Source: Ophiobolus disseminans (Eukaryota; Ascomycota; Dothideomycetes; Pleosporales; Phaeosphaeriaceae). Taken from it: a DNA stretch of 64,000 nt. Numbering within the stretch: position 1 is the first letter of the stretch; each line of letters starts with the position of its first letter. The notes under the pieces were generated by a model. The model saw only the letters and a list, made by a program, of their open reading frames with translations. It searched no databases and was not told the DNA's origin. The stretch covers positions 746,845 to 810,844 of the forward strand of contig MU006240.1 of assembly GCA_010093685.1 (NCBI GenBank), written 5' to 3'. This document shows positions 10,708-22,179 of the stretch, one piece after another. A program made the translations under genes and the position numbers.

Positions 10708-12057
10708 CTACACCAACGCAGCACAAACCCCATTATACGCCGCCTTCGCCTTGAAACTTCCATCAAATAACAACGGCGTCGAGCTCGCCCTCCAACTATC
10801 CGGATCCGCCACGCCCCACACCGTAACACCCACACACTTCTTCTCATCCACACACGCATTCACAGCCGCCACATAATCACTCGTCGCCGCGCCTTTAATA
10901 TCCAGCTCCGTGATCGCACACTCGGGCGCACTGGCACAGATCAACTTAGTCGCGGCAGCGAAGTCCGCGATGGGCCAGTTATTCGCCAGATGCGCTTGGC
11001 TGCCCACGCCGTCGATGGGGACGCCGGCGGCAACCCATTCCTTGACTTTGGCGGCGAAGGCTTTGGTCTTGGTGTACCCGGCCGAATCGAGGTTATAATC
11101 GTTGATGTAGAGTTTTGCGGCTGGGTCTGCGGCGCGGGCGGTGTTGAATGCGAGGGCGACGAAGTCTTCGCCGAGCACGTTGTAGAAGACGGAGGAGCGG
11201 AAGGAGCCGTTTTCTTCGAACATTTCGTTGATCTGTGATGGCGGGGTTAGCATCGCAGACGCAGAAGGAGGGTTGGGATTGGGGAAAAGTTGACTTACCA
11301 CGTCCCATGCATAGACTTTTCCGGCATATCGCTTCATGAGCGTATTAATATGGCTGACCATAACGTTCTGAAGCGTTGCTTTATCCGTGATACTCGAGAC
11401 CCATGTCGGGAGCTGCGAGTGCCAGACCGTGGTATGTCCACGGATTAATTTCTTATTTGTAGTCGCCCAGTCGACTAGATAATCCGCCGTCTCCAAGGTA
11501 TACTTCCCCTGCACGTTCTCGGTGGCGTCCCACTTCATGCTGTTCTCGGGCGTCACTTGGCCGAAGTTGTCGATGATGATTTGCGCATTGGAGTTCGCGG
11601 TCAGACGGTTCCGGTCCGTGGCCACGCCGAAGTATTTCTTGCCGAGCGCTTTGAAGCGCGCGTCGAGGGAGCAGGATGCGCCGTCTGCGCCGGAACCGGA
11701 GCTTGGTACTGGTGCGGGAGCAGAGGATGGGGCGACGACGATGGCGCTGGGCGTCGAGCTCACGCGTACCGGGGTTGCGACAGTAGCGAGGGTCGACGGA
11801 GCAGGAACCGGAGTGGGTTTGGCTGAAGAAACAGCCTTGGACGAAGCAGCTGGGGCGGGAGTATTATTTCCAGTCCCAGGCACACACTGGCTGTAGTAGT
11901 CGTTGTACTTGGTACAAGACGAGCCAGCGACACACGCCGTCTCGCCCGAGTAAGTCTTACCACCACATTGTCCGTACTGCGGGACAGCTGCGAGGACAGC
12001 AGTGGTGGAAGAGAGGAAGGTTACCGCAAGGTAGATGGATGTGCCACGGACGTGCAT
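10708..12057 (-). CDS. Secreted endo-1,4-beta-xylanase, CBM1 plus GH10
   Basis: Two exons (12057-11299 and 11232-10708) encode 427 aa. The ATG at 12057 was chosen because it opens a signal peptide (MHVRGTSIYLAVTFLSSTTA) directly before a fungal cellulose-binding module (QYGQCGGKTYSG...YYSQC). A Pro/Ser/Ala linker follows, then a GH10 barrel. The acid/base is Glu256 in VINEMF and the nucleophile is Glu362 in ITELD, a spacing of 106 that is normal for GH10. Other GH10 marks are RGHTTVWHSQLPTW and VTVWGVADPDSW. The enzyme cleaves the xylan backbone outside the cell. The 66-nt intron splits the WDV/INE catalytic motif and is itself open and a multiple of three. A GH54 arabinofuranosidase at 40.5 kb acts on the same polymer. 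Confidence 0.95.
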   Translation of the reverse strand: MHVRGTSIYLAVTFLSSTTAVLAAVPQYGQCGGKTYSGETACVAGSSCTKYNDYYSQCVPGTGNNTPAPAASSKAVSSAKPTPVPAPSTLATVATPVRVSSTPSAIVVAPSSAPAPVPSSGSGADGASCSLDARFKALGKKYFGVATDRNRLTANSNAQIIIDNFGQVTPENSMKWDATENVQGKYTLETADYLVDWATTNKKLIRGHTTVWHSQLPTWVSSITDKATLQNVMVSHINTLMKRYAGKVYAWDVVSQLFPNPNPPSASAMLTPPSQINEMFEENGSFRSSVFYNVLGEDFVALAFNTARAADPAAKLYINDYNLDSAGYTKTKAFAAKVKEWVAAGVPIDGVGSQAHLANNWPIADFAAATKLICASAPECAITELDIKGAATSDYVAAVNACVDEKKCVGVTVWGVADPDSWRASSTPLLFDGSFKAKAAYNGVCAALV

Positions 12058-12116
12058 GTTGAACTCTATCGTCTTTGAAAGGAATGTGTAATTGGAGATA
12101 CTGGGGAAGCAAGCTT

Positions 12117-12123
12117 CTATATA
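12117..12123 (-). promoter_or_regulatory. TATA box of the xylanase gene
   Basis: On the minus strand TTATATAG lies about 60 bp upstream of the start codon at 12057. Confidence 0.4.
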
Positions 12124-12221
12124 AAGAACGTTTATAAATGAATGTAAGGAAGCACGCTTCCAGAACGAATGTATAGACGGATAAAAAGAACGTGGCGACG
12201 GATCGAAAAGACTGGATGCAA

Positions 12222-12227
12222 GGCTAA
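12222..12227 (+). promoter_or_regulatory. Possible XlnR-type site upstream of the xylanase
   Basis: GGCTAA matches the known GGCTAA/GGCTAR core bound by the xylanolytic regulator XlnR. It lies about 165 bp upstream of the xylanase start. A six-base match is weak evidence by itself. Confidence 0.25.
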
Positions 12228-12835
12228 TTAACGAAGAGGAGGGGGTGTGGTTAATATACCAAGCCATACCTCCGAGGCTGCTTGAGATCGTTTGTGGGTC
12301 ATCGTCCTGATGCTTTGTTTCATGAAACCATGAAACGCCATCCTGCAAATCATTGCGGACACAAAATTATCCGCAATGCAGGACCAACAAGAGATGAACA
12401 AAACATTGCATGAGGGAGGAATTTAACACGCTGGATTGCTGAAACAGGAGACATTGTTTGGGAGGAGCTCATGCTAAGACGCGACATTGATATTATCTGG
12501 CATAAGCGATGGAGTGGTGATGACCGTTTGAACCGATAGCCAGGTCGAATAATTCCTGCGCGGCCTGTGCGTGGAACGAAACCCAGGTTCTCGCCGCCGC
12601 TACCTGTAACGAGTCAGATAAATGAGCGCACCATGCCTATTCTAGCCAAAACTCCATTGCAAGTGACATGTGTAGCTACCCACCGGTTGCTGTCAATCGT
12701 AGCGACAACTCTTCAACCGGGTTTCCACCATGCGGACCCAACGTCTTCAAGACGGCAAGATGGCTCTCGAATTTATCCGCGACGCTACAGGCAATACCCC
12801 ACAAACGTGGAGTGTGGAGGATAGACATGGACATT
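12228..12835. other. Intergenic between xylanase and HIS4
   Basis: This stretch holds the distal xylanase promoter and the 3' flank of HIS4. A short open frame at 12567-12824 has no protein-like features. Nothing else was recognised. Confidence 0.45.
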
Positions 12836-15522
12836 TCAAGCTACACCCAGCCGTAGGCTAACAGCGCGGCGATGAGCTTCGAGCTCTTCCACTCGCGCAA
12901 GTTCCATAACCGCTGGACCGACGTTTTGGAGTCCTTCATATGTCAGGTGGGAGCTGGTGATGTGCTTGACGTATGAAGCCAGGTTGACACCAGAGTATTG
13001 CTTTGCGTATCCGTAGGTGGCTGCGACATTGTTAGCATTACCACATTCACATGTAAAGGTATGGACTTACGAAGTGAGTGGTTGACACCAGCAGAGTAGT
13101 CGCCGACGCTCTCGGGTGTCCATTCTCCGATGAATACACTACCCGCATTCTCGACCATATCGACCAACTTTTCAGCATTCGCAACTTGAAGAATCAAATG
13201 CTCCGGTGCATACTGGTTGCTCAAGTCCATAGCTTCCTCGATGGTTCCCACAGCGAGCGTGAGGGAGTGTTCAATTGCACCACGGACAATATCCACGCGA
13301 GGAAGTGCATTCGCCTGCTTGTGCAGCTCATCCTCGATTGCAGTCAACTGCGTCTCATCCAGGCCAACCGCAATCAATATGACTTGCGAGTCGACACCAT
13401 GCTCAGCCTGACTGAGAAGATCTGATGCGACAAAAGCTGGGTTGGCAGAGGCATCTGCAATCACCAGCACCTCACTCGGACCGGCGGGCATATCGATACT
13501 CACACCAGCGTTGGTGTCGTTTGAGACATGCATCTTCGCCGCAGTGACGAACTGGTTGCCTGGTCCAAGGATCTTGTCAACCTTGGAGACGCTCTCGGTA
13601 CCATACGCCATGGCTGCAACGGCTTGCGCACCACCAGCTAGCACGATCATCTCAGCTCCAACTTTGTGGGCAGCGTAGACGACCTCAGGTGTCACTTTGC
13701 CATTGGACCGGGGTGGCGTTGCGAGTACTATCTTTTTGCAGCCGGCGACCATGGCTGGTACACCGAGCATGAGGGCAGTGGACGGCAGCACAGCGGTACC
13801 GCCAGGCACGTATAGACCAACCCGCTCAATAGGCCGTGCAAATCTCGAACAGACAACTCCAGGCATTGTCTCCACTATCAGTGGCTTGTCTTCCTTTTGC
13901 GCGGCGTGGAACTTGCGAATGTTTTCAAACGAGATATCAATCGCCTTTGCTGTTTCTGGAGCCAGCTGCATGAGCTCAGGTGGGAACGGAGCTCGAAGGA
14001 CTGGCGATGTTAATGACGTCGCCTTTTCAAACTTGTGCGTGTACTCTAGGAGGGCGGCATCGCCGCGTGTTCTGACTGCTTCGATGATTGGCTTGCAGAT
14101 GCCAATGATCTGCTCAGTCGACTTTTGTGATGGTCGCTGTAGTGCAGCCGCGATGGTTTCTGGTTTCTCGTGCGCGGTAATATAGCGTCTCATGGCTATG
14201 CGGCCATCCTTTGTACCAGCTGGATCATCCTTGCTCTTTGGTATCGAGGCAGCTTCTTTCAAGGTCTCTTTTGAAACGCCGTTGGTGGAGCCGTTTGTTG
14301 TGTTGGTAGCTGCAGCTGCCTGTGCAGCAAAAGCAGGTTTGGCGTCGCCCCTTCTTCGCTTGACCTTGATGCTCTTCGCGTCGAGATTTCGCTCAACGTC
14401 TTCAAGTGAAACTCCTGCAGCTACACACTTTGTCAATGCAAAGTAGAACAAATCTGCGGCCTCGAATGCGATGTGTTCCTTGGTATTGGCATCGCAAAGT
14501 TCGGTGGCCTCCTCGAGTATCTTTGCGCGTAGAAGTTGCTCATCGTTGAAGAGCCGCGAAGTGTATGAGCCCTGGGGTGCTAATTCCTTTCGGCTTTGTA
14601 GAGTCTTTTGTAGTTTTGACAGACCACGGTACTGTCCAAAACATGTTGGAGTAGCAAGATGGCAAAATCCTCTCCCCTTTTGTCGCACAACGAACTGCAG
14701 ACAATCGTTGTCGCAGTCCAGTGATATTGAGACCAGCTCTTGTATGTCACCGCTGCTCTCGCCCTTGTACCATAATCCCCGCTTCCTGCTCTGGTAGACG
14801 CCTCTTCCGGTCCTCAAGCTCTCTGCCACGCTCTCCTCGCTGCTGTACACCAGTCCCAGTGCCACGCCCCGCTCGTCTGTTACAAGTGTCGCGAAGAGCC
14901 CATCGGGTCGGTCGCTAGTCGCATTCGCCATAGTCAGCTTTGCGACGCTGATTAAGCCCGGCTCCTTTTGCGCATCAACAGTCAGTCCCTCAGCAGGGAT
15001 GAGTGGGACCGCCGCCAGCTTGGCCACGCTCAGCACATGCTCCAGCTTTGGCTCCGCAAACGATACAAAGACATCCGGGCGGTCTGTTCCATACTCTTTC
15101 AGCCATGCCTCTAAAAAGTCAAGATCCTGATCTTTAATTTGGTGCGCGTAGATGTCGACGGGCGTACCCGCAATGGCATCGATAATCTCCTCCTTTGTGT
15201 TTCCTGGCAAGCATAGCACTAGCCTGTCTTGTTCAATGTCCAGTGCTTTGAGCGTATCGAGTTGTTGGCGCGTAACGAAGACCTTGGCGGCGCCGGCGTC
15301 GAGGAGCGAGAGGATGTCGACCGTCGATGTGAGGGTGGCGACGCCGAGGTAGTTGGAGTAGCGGCCCACCGACTGCTGGAGGTGGGTAAGGGCTGCATCG
15401 ACCGTGTCCTCGGTGACTGATACGAAGACATTGCCGACGAATGACAATGCTTGCGAGTTGAGGCCCTGTGTAGCATTCGAGTAGCTGTTTAGGTCAATCG
15501 CGGCAAGCAATGTTGGCGCCAT
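12836..15522 (-). CDS. HIS4: Trifunctional histidine biosynthesis protein (HisI-HisE-HisD)
   Basis: Two exons (15522-13071 and 13020-12836) with a 50-nt intron give 878 aa. The start ATG at 15522 opens MAPTLLAAIDLNSY. Domains in order: an N-terminal non-catalytic region; phosphoribosyl-AMP cyclohydrolase (GLWYKGESSGDIQ, SLDCDNDCLQF, RGFCHLATPTCFG); phosphoribosyl-ATP pyrophosphohydrolase (KILEEATELCDA, HIAFEAADLFYF); and histidinol dehydrogenase (GLYVPGGTAVLPS, GPGNQFVTAAK, DMPAGPSEVLVIAD, SQAEHG). The splice completes the HisD C-terminus through VNHSLPTYGYAKQYSG, a conserved HisD segment, which confirms the short last exon. The protein carries out steps 2, 3 and 9-10 of histidine synthesis. 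It is the orthologue type of yeast HIS4 and Neurospora his-3. Confidence 0.96.
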
Positions 15523-16028
15523 GACTGCGAAGTGGTGTGTATGTTGGGTCGCACAGAGGGATGATTGAAAGAAGGAAGAAAGAATGCGTGCGAAATCGGG
15601 ACCGAATGCATCATTGATGTGAGTCGTCGCAAAAAATGTCTGGACTAGCACCTGTCAAATCGCGGGGCCACAACCCCCACCATCGGTCAATGACGCCACA
15701 ACCCTGCAAACGTCTGCATCAAACTTCCCCTCAATCTCTCATGATGATAAGTCTCCTAGAAGATGACTTTTGAGTCTGAACTGCAAGACTATGTTACACT
15801 CTGCTTGACGCGATACACCACATTTCGTTAGTTGAACTGACCTCCCGAGGTCGTCCCCTCCGGTACCTCTTGTTAAACCCCGAGTGATCGTCTTCGCGCC
15901 GGGCTGCAAGATAGTTATGATTGGGGGTCGGCTATATATAGAGGCCTAGAAACATCTTTTCTCTAATCCAAATCTACTCATTTCCCTCTCTTCTCAGTGC
16001 TCCACACCACACCCACACCTCGTCCGCC
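15523..16028. promoter_or_regulatory. Divergent promoter region of HIS4 and the epoxide hydrolase
   Basis: About 500 bp between divergently read genes. Two near matches to the general amino-acid control element (consensus TGA[C/G]TCA), each with one mismatch, are TGAGTCG at 15620-15626 and TGAGTCT at 15771-15777. They lie 98 and 249 bp upstream of the HIS4 start. A TATA box (TATATATAG, 15933-15941) serves the epoxide hydrolase about 90 bp before its ATG. CPC1/Gcn4 control of HIS4 is expected from other fungi but rests here on imperfect sites. Confidence 0.35.
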
Positions 16029-17360
16029 ATGTCGTACTCACCACCCAGCTCCGCCAAACGGTACATCCTCAACATCTCCGACGAAGACCTCTCAGACTGG
16101 CGCCAGCTGCTCCAACTGTCCAAACTCGGGCCCACTACATACGAGAACCAACAGACCGAGCAGAATTTCGGCATCACTCAAAAATGGCTGTCCGACGCCA
16201 AAGACTACTGGCTCAACAAATACGACTGGCGCGCCCAGGAGGAATACATCAACTCGTTCGACAACTTCAAGATGCAGATCGAAGACGTGGACCTGCACTT
16301 CATCGCCCTCTTCTCCAAGAAGAAAGACGCTATTCCCATCATCTTCATGCACGGCTGGCCAGGCAGTTTCATCGAGTTTCTGCCGATGCTCGAGGCCATT
16401 GAGCAGCAATACGAAAAGAAAGAGCTGCCGTACCATATCATCGTGCCTTCGCTACCGGGGTACACCTTGAGTGCTAACACACCCGTGGACAAGAACTGGA
16501 CCCTGGAAGACAGCGCGCGCACCATGCACAAGCTCATGACCAATCTTGGGTTTGAGAAGTATTTGGCCCAGGGAGGAGATGTGGGAAGTTTCGTGGCGCG
16601 ACTGTTGGCGTGGGACCAGGACGCTTGTATTGGGATTCACCGTAAGTGTGACTGCCTGAGGTTACGCGCAAGAAGCTGACGGCGGGACAGTGAATATGAT
16701 GCCCACTGCCGACAAACCGGACGAAAACACCCTCTCAGACCTCGAGAAGAAAGCAGTGGACCGAGCCGCCAAATGGAACCAATCCGGCACCGCCTACGCA
16801 CAGGAACATGCCACGCGACCGAGTACCATCGGCCACGTTCTGTCGTCGAGCCCACTTGCGCTATTGGCATGGTAAGTGTTGGAAAGTCTGTGTGGTACGC
16901 GGTATTAACGGAGGTAGGATTGGCGAAAAGTTCCTCGACTGGACAGACGACGACCCGTCTCTCGACACCATCCTCACCAACATCTCTCTGTATTGGTTCA
17001 CGTCTGGCTTCCCAAGGAGTATCTATCCATACCGTCAGTTGTTCGGTATCCCGCCCTTCTCACATCTCATACTATCCCATTCAGTCTCTCCTCTAAATCC
17101 ATCTCTGCCTTGCCCCAGTAGGTTTGCTGACCCCCAGTGCAGGTACAAACCGCCCCGATTTCGGCAAGAACGACAAACCCTTCGGCTTCTCTTTCTTCCC
17201 GCATGAACTGATGCCGGGCATCAAGAGCGTGCTGGAGAAGCATTGCAATCTGGTGACGTACAGGCAACATGAGCGTGGTGGGCACTTCGCGGCGCTGGAG
17301 AAGCCGAGGGAGCTGTGGGCGGACGTGGAGGAGTTTGCGGGCAAGGTATGGAAGGTATGA
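16029..17360 (+). CDS. Epoxide hydrolase, alpha/beta-hydrolase fold (microsomal type)
   Basis: Four exons (16029-16641, 16691-16871, 16918-17045, 17143-17360) with introns of 49, 46 and 97 nt give 379 aa. The N-terminal part matches the epoxide hydrolase N-terminal domain (FGITQKWLSDAKDYWLNKYDWR). It is followed by the oxyanion-hole motif HGWPGS (His108), the nucleophile Asp184 in QGGDVGS and the catalytic His355 in ERGGHFAALE. All three splices restore conserved text, for example ALLAW/IGEKF and RQLFG/TNRPDF. The enzyme hydrolyses epoxides to diols through an Asp-ester intermediate. The substrate could be a xenobiotic, a lipid epoxide or a metabolite. No N-terminal membrane anchor is seen. 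Confidence 0.92.
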
Positions 17361-18680
17361 TATCATTACCGAGTGGAAAGGAAGGACGTGGGCAACTAGG
17401 CTGACTGGTCGAAGGGCGCGTCGTCTAAGTTGTAAATGCTAGACATGGAATACTGAGCGTTGGCAAACTTGATTCAGATGACAAATTGAGATGTGAAAGG
17501 AATGTCAAAGTTGTTCTGTTCTTCAATGTCGTGCCACATGCAATTTTGCACAGATCTAGCATAGATGCAGTGTTCTTAGCACCACTGATTTGAGCCGCCT
17601 AAACAAAGAGGAGGATCCGCGATACGCACCGATTTTAAAGCGGGGCAGTGCTCTCCCAAATGGGCAACCATGCAGAAGTGATTGACAGGAACACGGACGA
17701 TCCCTGGCCTTTCGCCGAAGAGCACAAAAACCTTCCCACGAGAACCGCGGCTTCCACCGACCGCCTCTCCACGTCTTACAGGACCGGCAAAGGCGCTTTC
17801 AGTGCGTGGTGCAGACGCCTTGGCATGCATGTCGTGGGCCAGTCGTTCCTCGAGCAAGGTCAGGCTGGATTTCGTGCATGACCCGCGGCGGTGGACGACT
17901 CGAGTCGGGCGCATTTAACAACGCATCGGCTGCTTGCCAGCTCAGTGCATTCACAGTGATGGTGATTGTAACCCGAGAAACAGAGGCCCAGGTAGCAGAC
18001 ATAGATTCAGAGGCACCGAGTGGCTGATGGTTTGTGTTGGAGGATGCGGGCTGCATGTGAGATGGGATGTCAGGGTCTGGACGGTTTTGATACTGGACAC
18101 TTGCACTAGTCAGCCAGACTTTGCGGTGAGGGTGCATCAAAGGTCGGGTTGTGCTTAAGGTTCTGGGGCGCCCCTTCCTGCCCACCCCGTCGCCGCTGCT
18201 GCATTCATCTCATCCCTCTTGCCTCCCTTCTCCAGCGCTCAGCCGTGCCGCCTCCCTAACACAGACACCCTCAGGAGGCAGCGAGCAATTTCCCACGAGG
18301 ACCGGGATTGCCTGCGATCTGCACTACCGCCCGGCATAACTGCAGCTCTCCCGCACACCAGCCCTCTTTTCCGCGACCTACCCCCTCAGACGTCCGGCGA
18401 GCTATTGGTGTGACTGGCGCACTGTCACCTGGAGCACTCGACGCGTCTGACTAGTCAAAGCACGCGGAACAGGCGGCGAACCTGGCAGGCTAAGCAGCGA
18501 TCGCGCCTGAAAGTCAGCAGAAGGAGACTCTATTCCCGCCCATTTGCTCCTGATTGTTCGCATTCAAACTTCCGAGACGCCTGCAGCAGCCCGCGAACAA
18601 CCAAGTGCTCAAACCTCCCTACACTCCACAAACGAGCGCGCACACCTACACGAGCACAGAACCCCCCACACCCTGCAAAG
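17361..18680. other. Intergenic 1.3 kb without a recognised gene
   Basis: Open frames occur on both strands around 17576-18185, but they mirror each other and lack family signatures. The last 500 bases are C-rich and pyrimidine-rich, as in many fungal promoters, before the gene at 18681. Confidence 0.45.
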
Positions 18681-19481
18681 ATGCACCGCAAAAACCCAAT
18701 TTCAGTCCTCGTCTACAACACGCTCTTCCCACAACCCTCACCCACAGACCCACCCTCCTTCTCGGCCCACCTCTCCAAGAATCTCGTCGGCGAAGTCCGC
18801 ATCGAAACCGCAAACTTCTACGGCTCGCTCGACACCATCGAGGCGCGGTACCCAGGCCTCAACTACGCCTTTGCACCGCACCGCAAGCGCCTCGGCCGCT
18901 TCCCCCACCACCGCCGCCTCTTCGACGCATTCGACCGTCTGGGCCTGACGGAAGCCGAGATCCAGGGCTTCTGCAGATGGGAAGGTACGCTCTGGGCGCG
19001 CGAGCGCTACGAGCGGGACGAAGGCGTGCGTGTCGTCGACACGACGGGCGTGGAAATCAGCGCTTGGGTTGATCGACGCCGCTTCCCAGCCTCGTCACGA
19101 ATAAAGGTCAAGACAGACATCGAGGTCGAAATCACACCTACACCCCTTTCCGCACCACAGCAAGACGCAGACATCGACACCCAAATGTCCGACCCCGACG
19201 TCTCAGAAGACGACGACCCAGACGCAGACATCGACGCCTCCGTCGGCTTCTCCCTCAACGCTCGCCTCCTGCACGCCGCGGCCCTCCGCGACCAGGGCGC
19301 AAACGTCCCCATGGACCCCGAGTGGGAACAATACCTCAAGGAGGCGCAGGAGCGCGGAGAACTCAATATCGACGCGACGAGAGAGGCGCTGCGCAGTATG
19401 GCTGGGCAACTCGCGCAGATGAACAGTGCCGCAGCCACGCAGGAGCAGCCTCAGGCGTTTGAACCCGCGGCTGCGGCCTAG
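18681..19481 (+). CDS. Conserved acidic hypothetical protein
   Basis: A single-exon frame of 266 aa starts at an ATG (MHRKNPISVLVYN). The N-terminal two thirds look folded and conserved in style: RIETANFYGSLDTIEARYPG, then HRKRLGRFPHHRRLFDAFDR, then FCRWEGTLWARERYERDEG. A central acidic low-complexity part (DPDVSEDDDPDADID, about residues 172-192) follows, with an Ala/Gln-rich helical tail. There is no signal peptide, membrane segment or catalytic motif that I recognise. It resembles fungal-specific hypothetical proteins, possibly nuclear from the acidic stretch, but the role is unknown. Confidence 0.7.
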   Translation: MHRKNPISVLVYNTLFPQPSPTDPPSFSAHLSKNLVGEVRIETANFYGSLDTIEARYPGLNYAFAPHRKRLGRFPHHRRLFDAFDRLGLTEAEIQGFCRWEGTLWARERYERDEGVRVVDTTGVEISAWVDRRRFPASSRIKVKTDIEVEITPTPLSAPQQDADIDTQMSDPDVSEDDDPDADIDASVGFSLNARLLHAAALRDQGANVPMDPEWEQYLKEAQERGELNIDATREALRSMAGQLAQMNSAAATQEQPQAFEPAAAA

Positions 19482-20076
19482 GCGGCTGACGAGCGTAGGA
19501 TTCGGGCGTTGTTGCACCAGGCTTTGCGTTGAGGATGAAGTTTTTTTTTTTGGTTGTCGTGTTGCATGGCTTGCATGGCGTTTTCTTCTTTTCGCGAGGG
19601 GCGTTCTTTGTCTTACTGGATGATGAGTGATGGAATACCCAAGTTTTTCTGGTGAGGGAGAGGGTTTGGGTAATGCTTGGACTGGGCCATTTCTCGTGTT
19701 GTGCGATAGATTAGCTGTTTTTTCTCCACTTCTTGTTTGGATTTTCTGTTGTTAGCGAGCATGATGGGGACGATGAGGGTAGCACTAGCATGATTGCAGG
19801 TGGGTAGGTGTAATCGAAGATTTTGGAGTGTGAATATTGGGTGTATTTGTGTTGTGGTCTTTGATGTGGAGCTGATAAAAGCAATGTCTGGTATGCCTTT
19901 GACTGACATGTCCGTCATTCCCCAAGCATCTCTTTCACCAGCGATGCTAGAAGTGCTTCCTCTACAATGCTGTCCTCATGCTCATCACTGGTCTTTTCAA
20001 CGCTCTTCATGCTACCCGCAATGTCATCTTTGCCTTGATTATCTTCGTCTTCCAGCGGCTCATCTTCAGCGAGGTC
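19482..20076. other. Intergenic between convergent genes
   Basis: Contains a run of T at about 19540-19550 after the upstream gene, consistent with 3' UTR sequence. No gene was recognised. Confidence 0.45.
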
Positions 20077-20945
20077 CTATCCCAGCTTCCTGCCGCCAAA
20101 GCCAAAGCCTCCCCCAGGACCACGTTTAGTGCCCCGCGTGACCCGACTGCTCCCACCGTCGTCGTCGATATCCATGGCATCGTCGCTACCGAAGCCCATG
20201 CCCCGCTTGCCAGGCGTCTTGTCCTCGTTGGCCGAGATCACCGCCTCAAGCGCGCGCTCCTTCTTCCGGCGCACCTTCTCCCTGTCCACAGCCTCTTGCT
20301 TGACCTTTGCGACCTGTGTTTCGAGGTCGGCGAGGGCGGTGTCGCACCGCTGGGACCATGATTGCAGCGTTGACTGCAGGGCGGGTAGTGAGCCTGGAGC
20401 GAGGTCGCGCAGGGGTGCGACTGATGTGACGGATATGCGCGAGTTGGCGGGGTCGAGCGTAGCGGTGAGAAGGCCGGTGTAAATGGCGGTTGTGATGAGC
20501 TCTTCTAGCGCGCGGGTGGTGGGTAGGTCGAGGGCGGTTTGAAGGTGTTTGTAAGTTAAGGTTGAGTGGGAGCTCGACAGTGGTAGCAATGACAAGAGGA
20601 GTAGCTTCTTGTGCTGTTGCGCGGAGAGCTTGGGTAAGTTCGGTTGTGCTGGGGCATGTCAGTAATCTACCTCGTCCGGACTTGGAGCTCCAAAGAGCTC
20701 GACATACCCTTGTAGTCCTCCCAAGTTCCCCACGCGAAGATCTCGAGCAATGTGAGGTACGATGCATACTCTTCCGAAGTCCGCAGGCTCTGGATATTGG
20801 GCTTCTGCAGTAGCTCGGCGAATACGTATGTGTTGGGCGCACTTGTGGCTTGCGAGATCAAGTCCGAAGCTGCTCGCGGTGAGGTTGCCGACTTGCTTAG
20901 GGCGAGGAAGGGCTCTAGCGCATTGAGGGCCTTGGTCTGTTCCAT
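20077..20945 (-). CDS. CSN7: COP9 signalosome subunit 7 (PCI domain)
   Basis: Two exons (20945-20708 and 20648-20077) with a 59-nt intron encode 269 aa. The N-terminal half is a helical PCI-type region (FAELLQKPNIQSLRTSEEY, then LTLLEIFAWGTWEDYK). The splice continues into LPKLSAQQHKKLLLLSLL, typical of CSN7, and a winged-helix segment follows (TLTYKHLQTALDLPTTRALEE then ITTAIYTGLL). The C-terminus holds a coiled coil (LETQVAKVKQEAVDREKVR) and a disordered Gly-rich tail with an acidic patch (DDAMDIDDDGG). CSN7 is a scaffold subunit of the COP9 complex, which removes NEDD8 from cullins and controls development and secondary metabolism in filamentous fungi. No metalloprotease motif is expected or seen. 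Confidence 0.88.
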
Positions 20946-22179
20946 TGTTGATGCTTGAATTGTAGTGAGAATTGGTGAGGATTAAGCGGTCGTTGATGTC
21001 AGCGCGAAGTGGACTGGAGGTGGAATGAGTATTGTTGTCAAAGTAGTGAGCAGGCAGGCGCGATCAATTGTCTTGGCGGGGAAGTCGCGACTGCCCCACC
21101 ACCCCGCGCCACACCACGCCTCGCTTGCGAACTGCGAACCGCTTTCACTCATTTGACACGTTATGTTTCCCATTTTACAGATTCTTTCAAATCCACTGTG
21201 ACCAAAGACGTATCGGAAAATGTGATCTCGCCGGTGGAGAGAGCAAGAATGATGCGCCGCTTGGTCCAACCTAGCCTCTGATGAAGACATACAGCACGAC
21301 CTATACGTGTTTCGGACACTGCATATGAGCATCAGCCTATTCAGTCTAGTGCCTGACTGCGCTCCGATCCTATCGTTAGTGGCGCGTGGTCGTGGAAGCA
21401 TACCTTCTCAAGTCAGATGGAACTTCGTAGGTGCTAGCAAGCAAGCACAAAGACCAGCTAGCGCACGTTGACGATTATGGGGACAAAGAAGGAGACGGCG
21501 AAACAGTTGTTGATCCTTGAGAAACAGTGACCAACTCTGAGGCTCCGCTTGTCGCACCTCAGATCATCCGAGCGTTCCACAGCAGCTTCCTGTTTCAGAA
21601 ACGGCTCGTAGAAACACTATCCGTGAAGGAGCGCCTTTGAATGGCTGTCACGACGCACGATACCTCCGAAGAAACAATCATCATCTGCGCCCTTTTGCAT
21701 ATCCAACTCCGCTCGCCGTCTTACCGGCGCATTCATAAGGTGTTGCTCCCGTAATCTAGTCAGCTTTGTGGCGCGCTCCTGGCACGCCTGGGTTCATTAA
21801 TAGACGGCCTATCAGCAGCTCACGGATAGCCGTCGAGACCCACTCCAGACCCGCCATTCGGGCTCCTGCTCTCAAAGAAAGTGGCTGCAGCACCTCGTGT
21901 ACATCGACATATTAATCTTCGCCATCTGGCAACTACCGGAAGCTGGCCTTCCCTTACACCACGCGGACTTTCGTTTCTTCTTGTGCGATCGTCGGTACTT
22001 GCTCGCGACATTCATTTGGTGCATGTCGCCATCTACCACCGCTCCCTCCTATCGCCGACCGCTTTGACTCGCACAAGCCGCGCTTGTGCTGTGCTGACAT
22101 TTCTATCGTTGCACGCCCTCGGAGGCTCTCGTAATACCACTGTACACTCGAGCGCATCGCAAGGCGCTTCTTAGCCATC
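20946..22179. other. Divergent intergenic region of CSN7 and the copper ATPase
   Basis: About 1.2 kb between divergent genes. No domain-bearing frame, RNA gene or repeat was recognised. The last 250 bases before 22180 are pyrimidine-rich, as in fungal promoters. Confidence 0.45.

Noticed and set aside
20246..20842. 198-aa minus-strand frame overlapping CSN7
   Set aside because: It is another frame of the CSN7 exons, and its Arg/Pro/His-rich composition is typical of a shadow.
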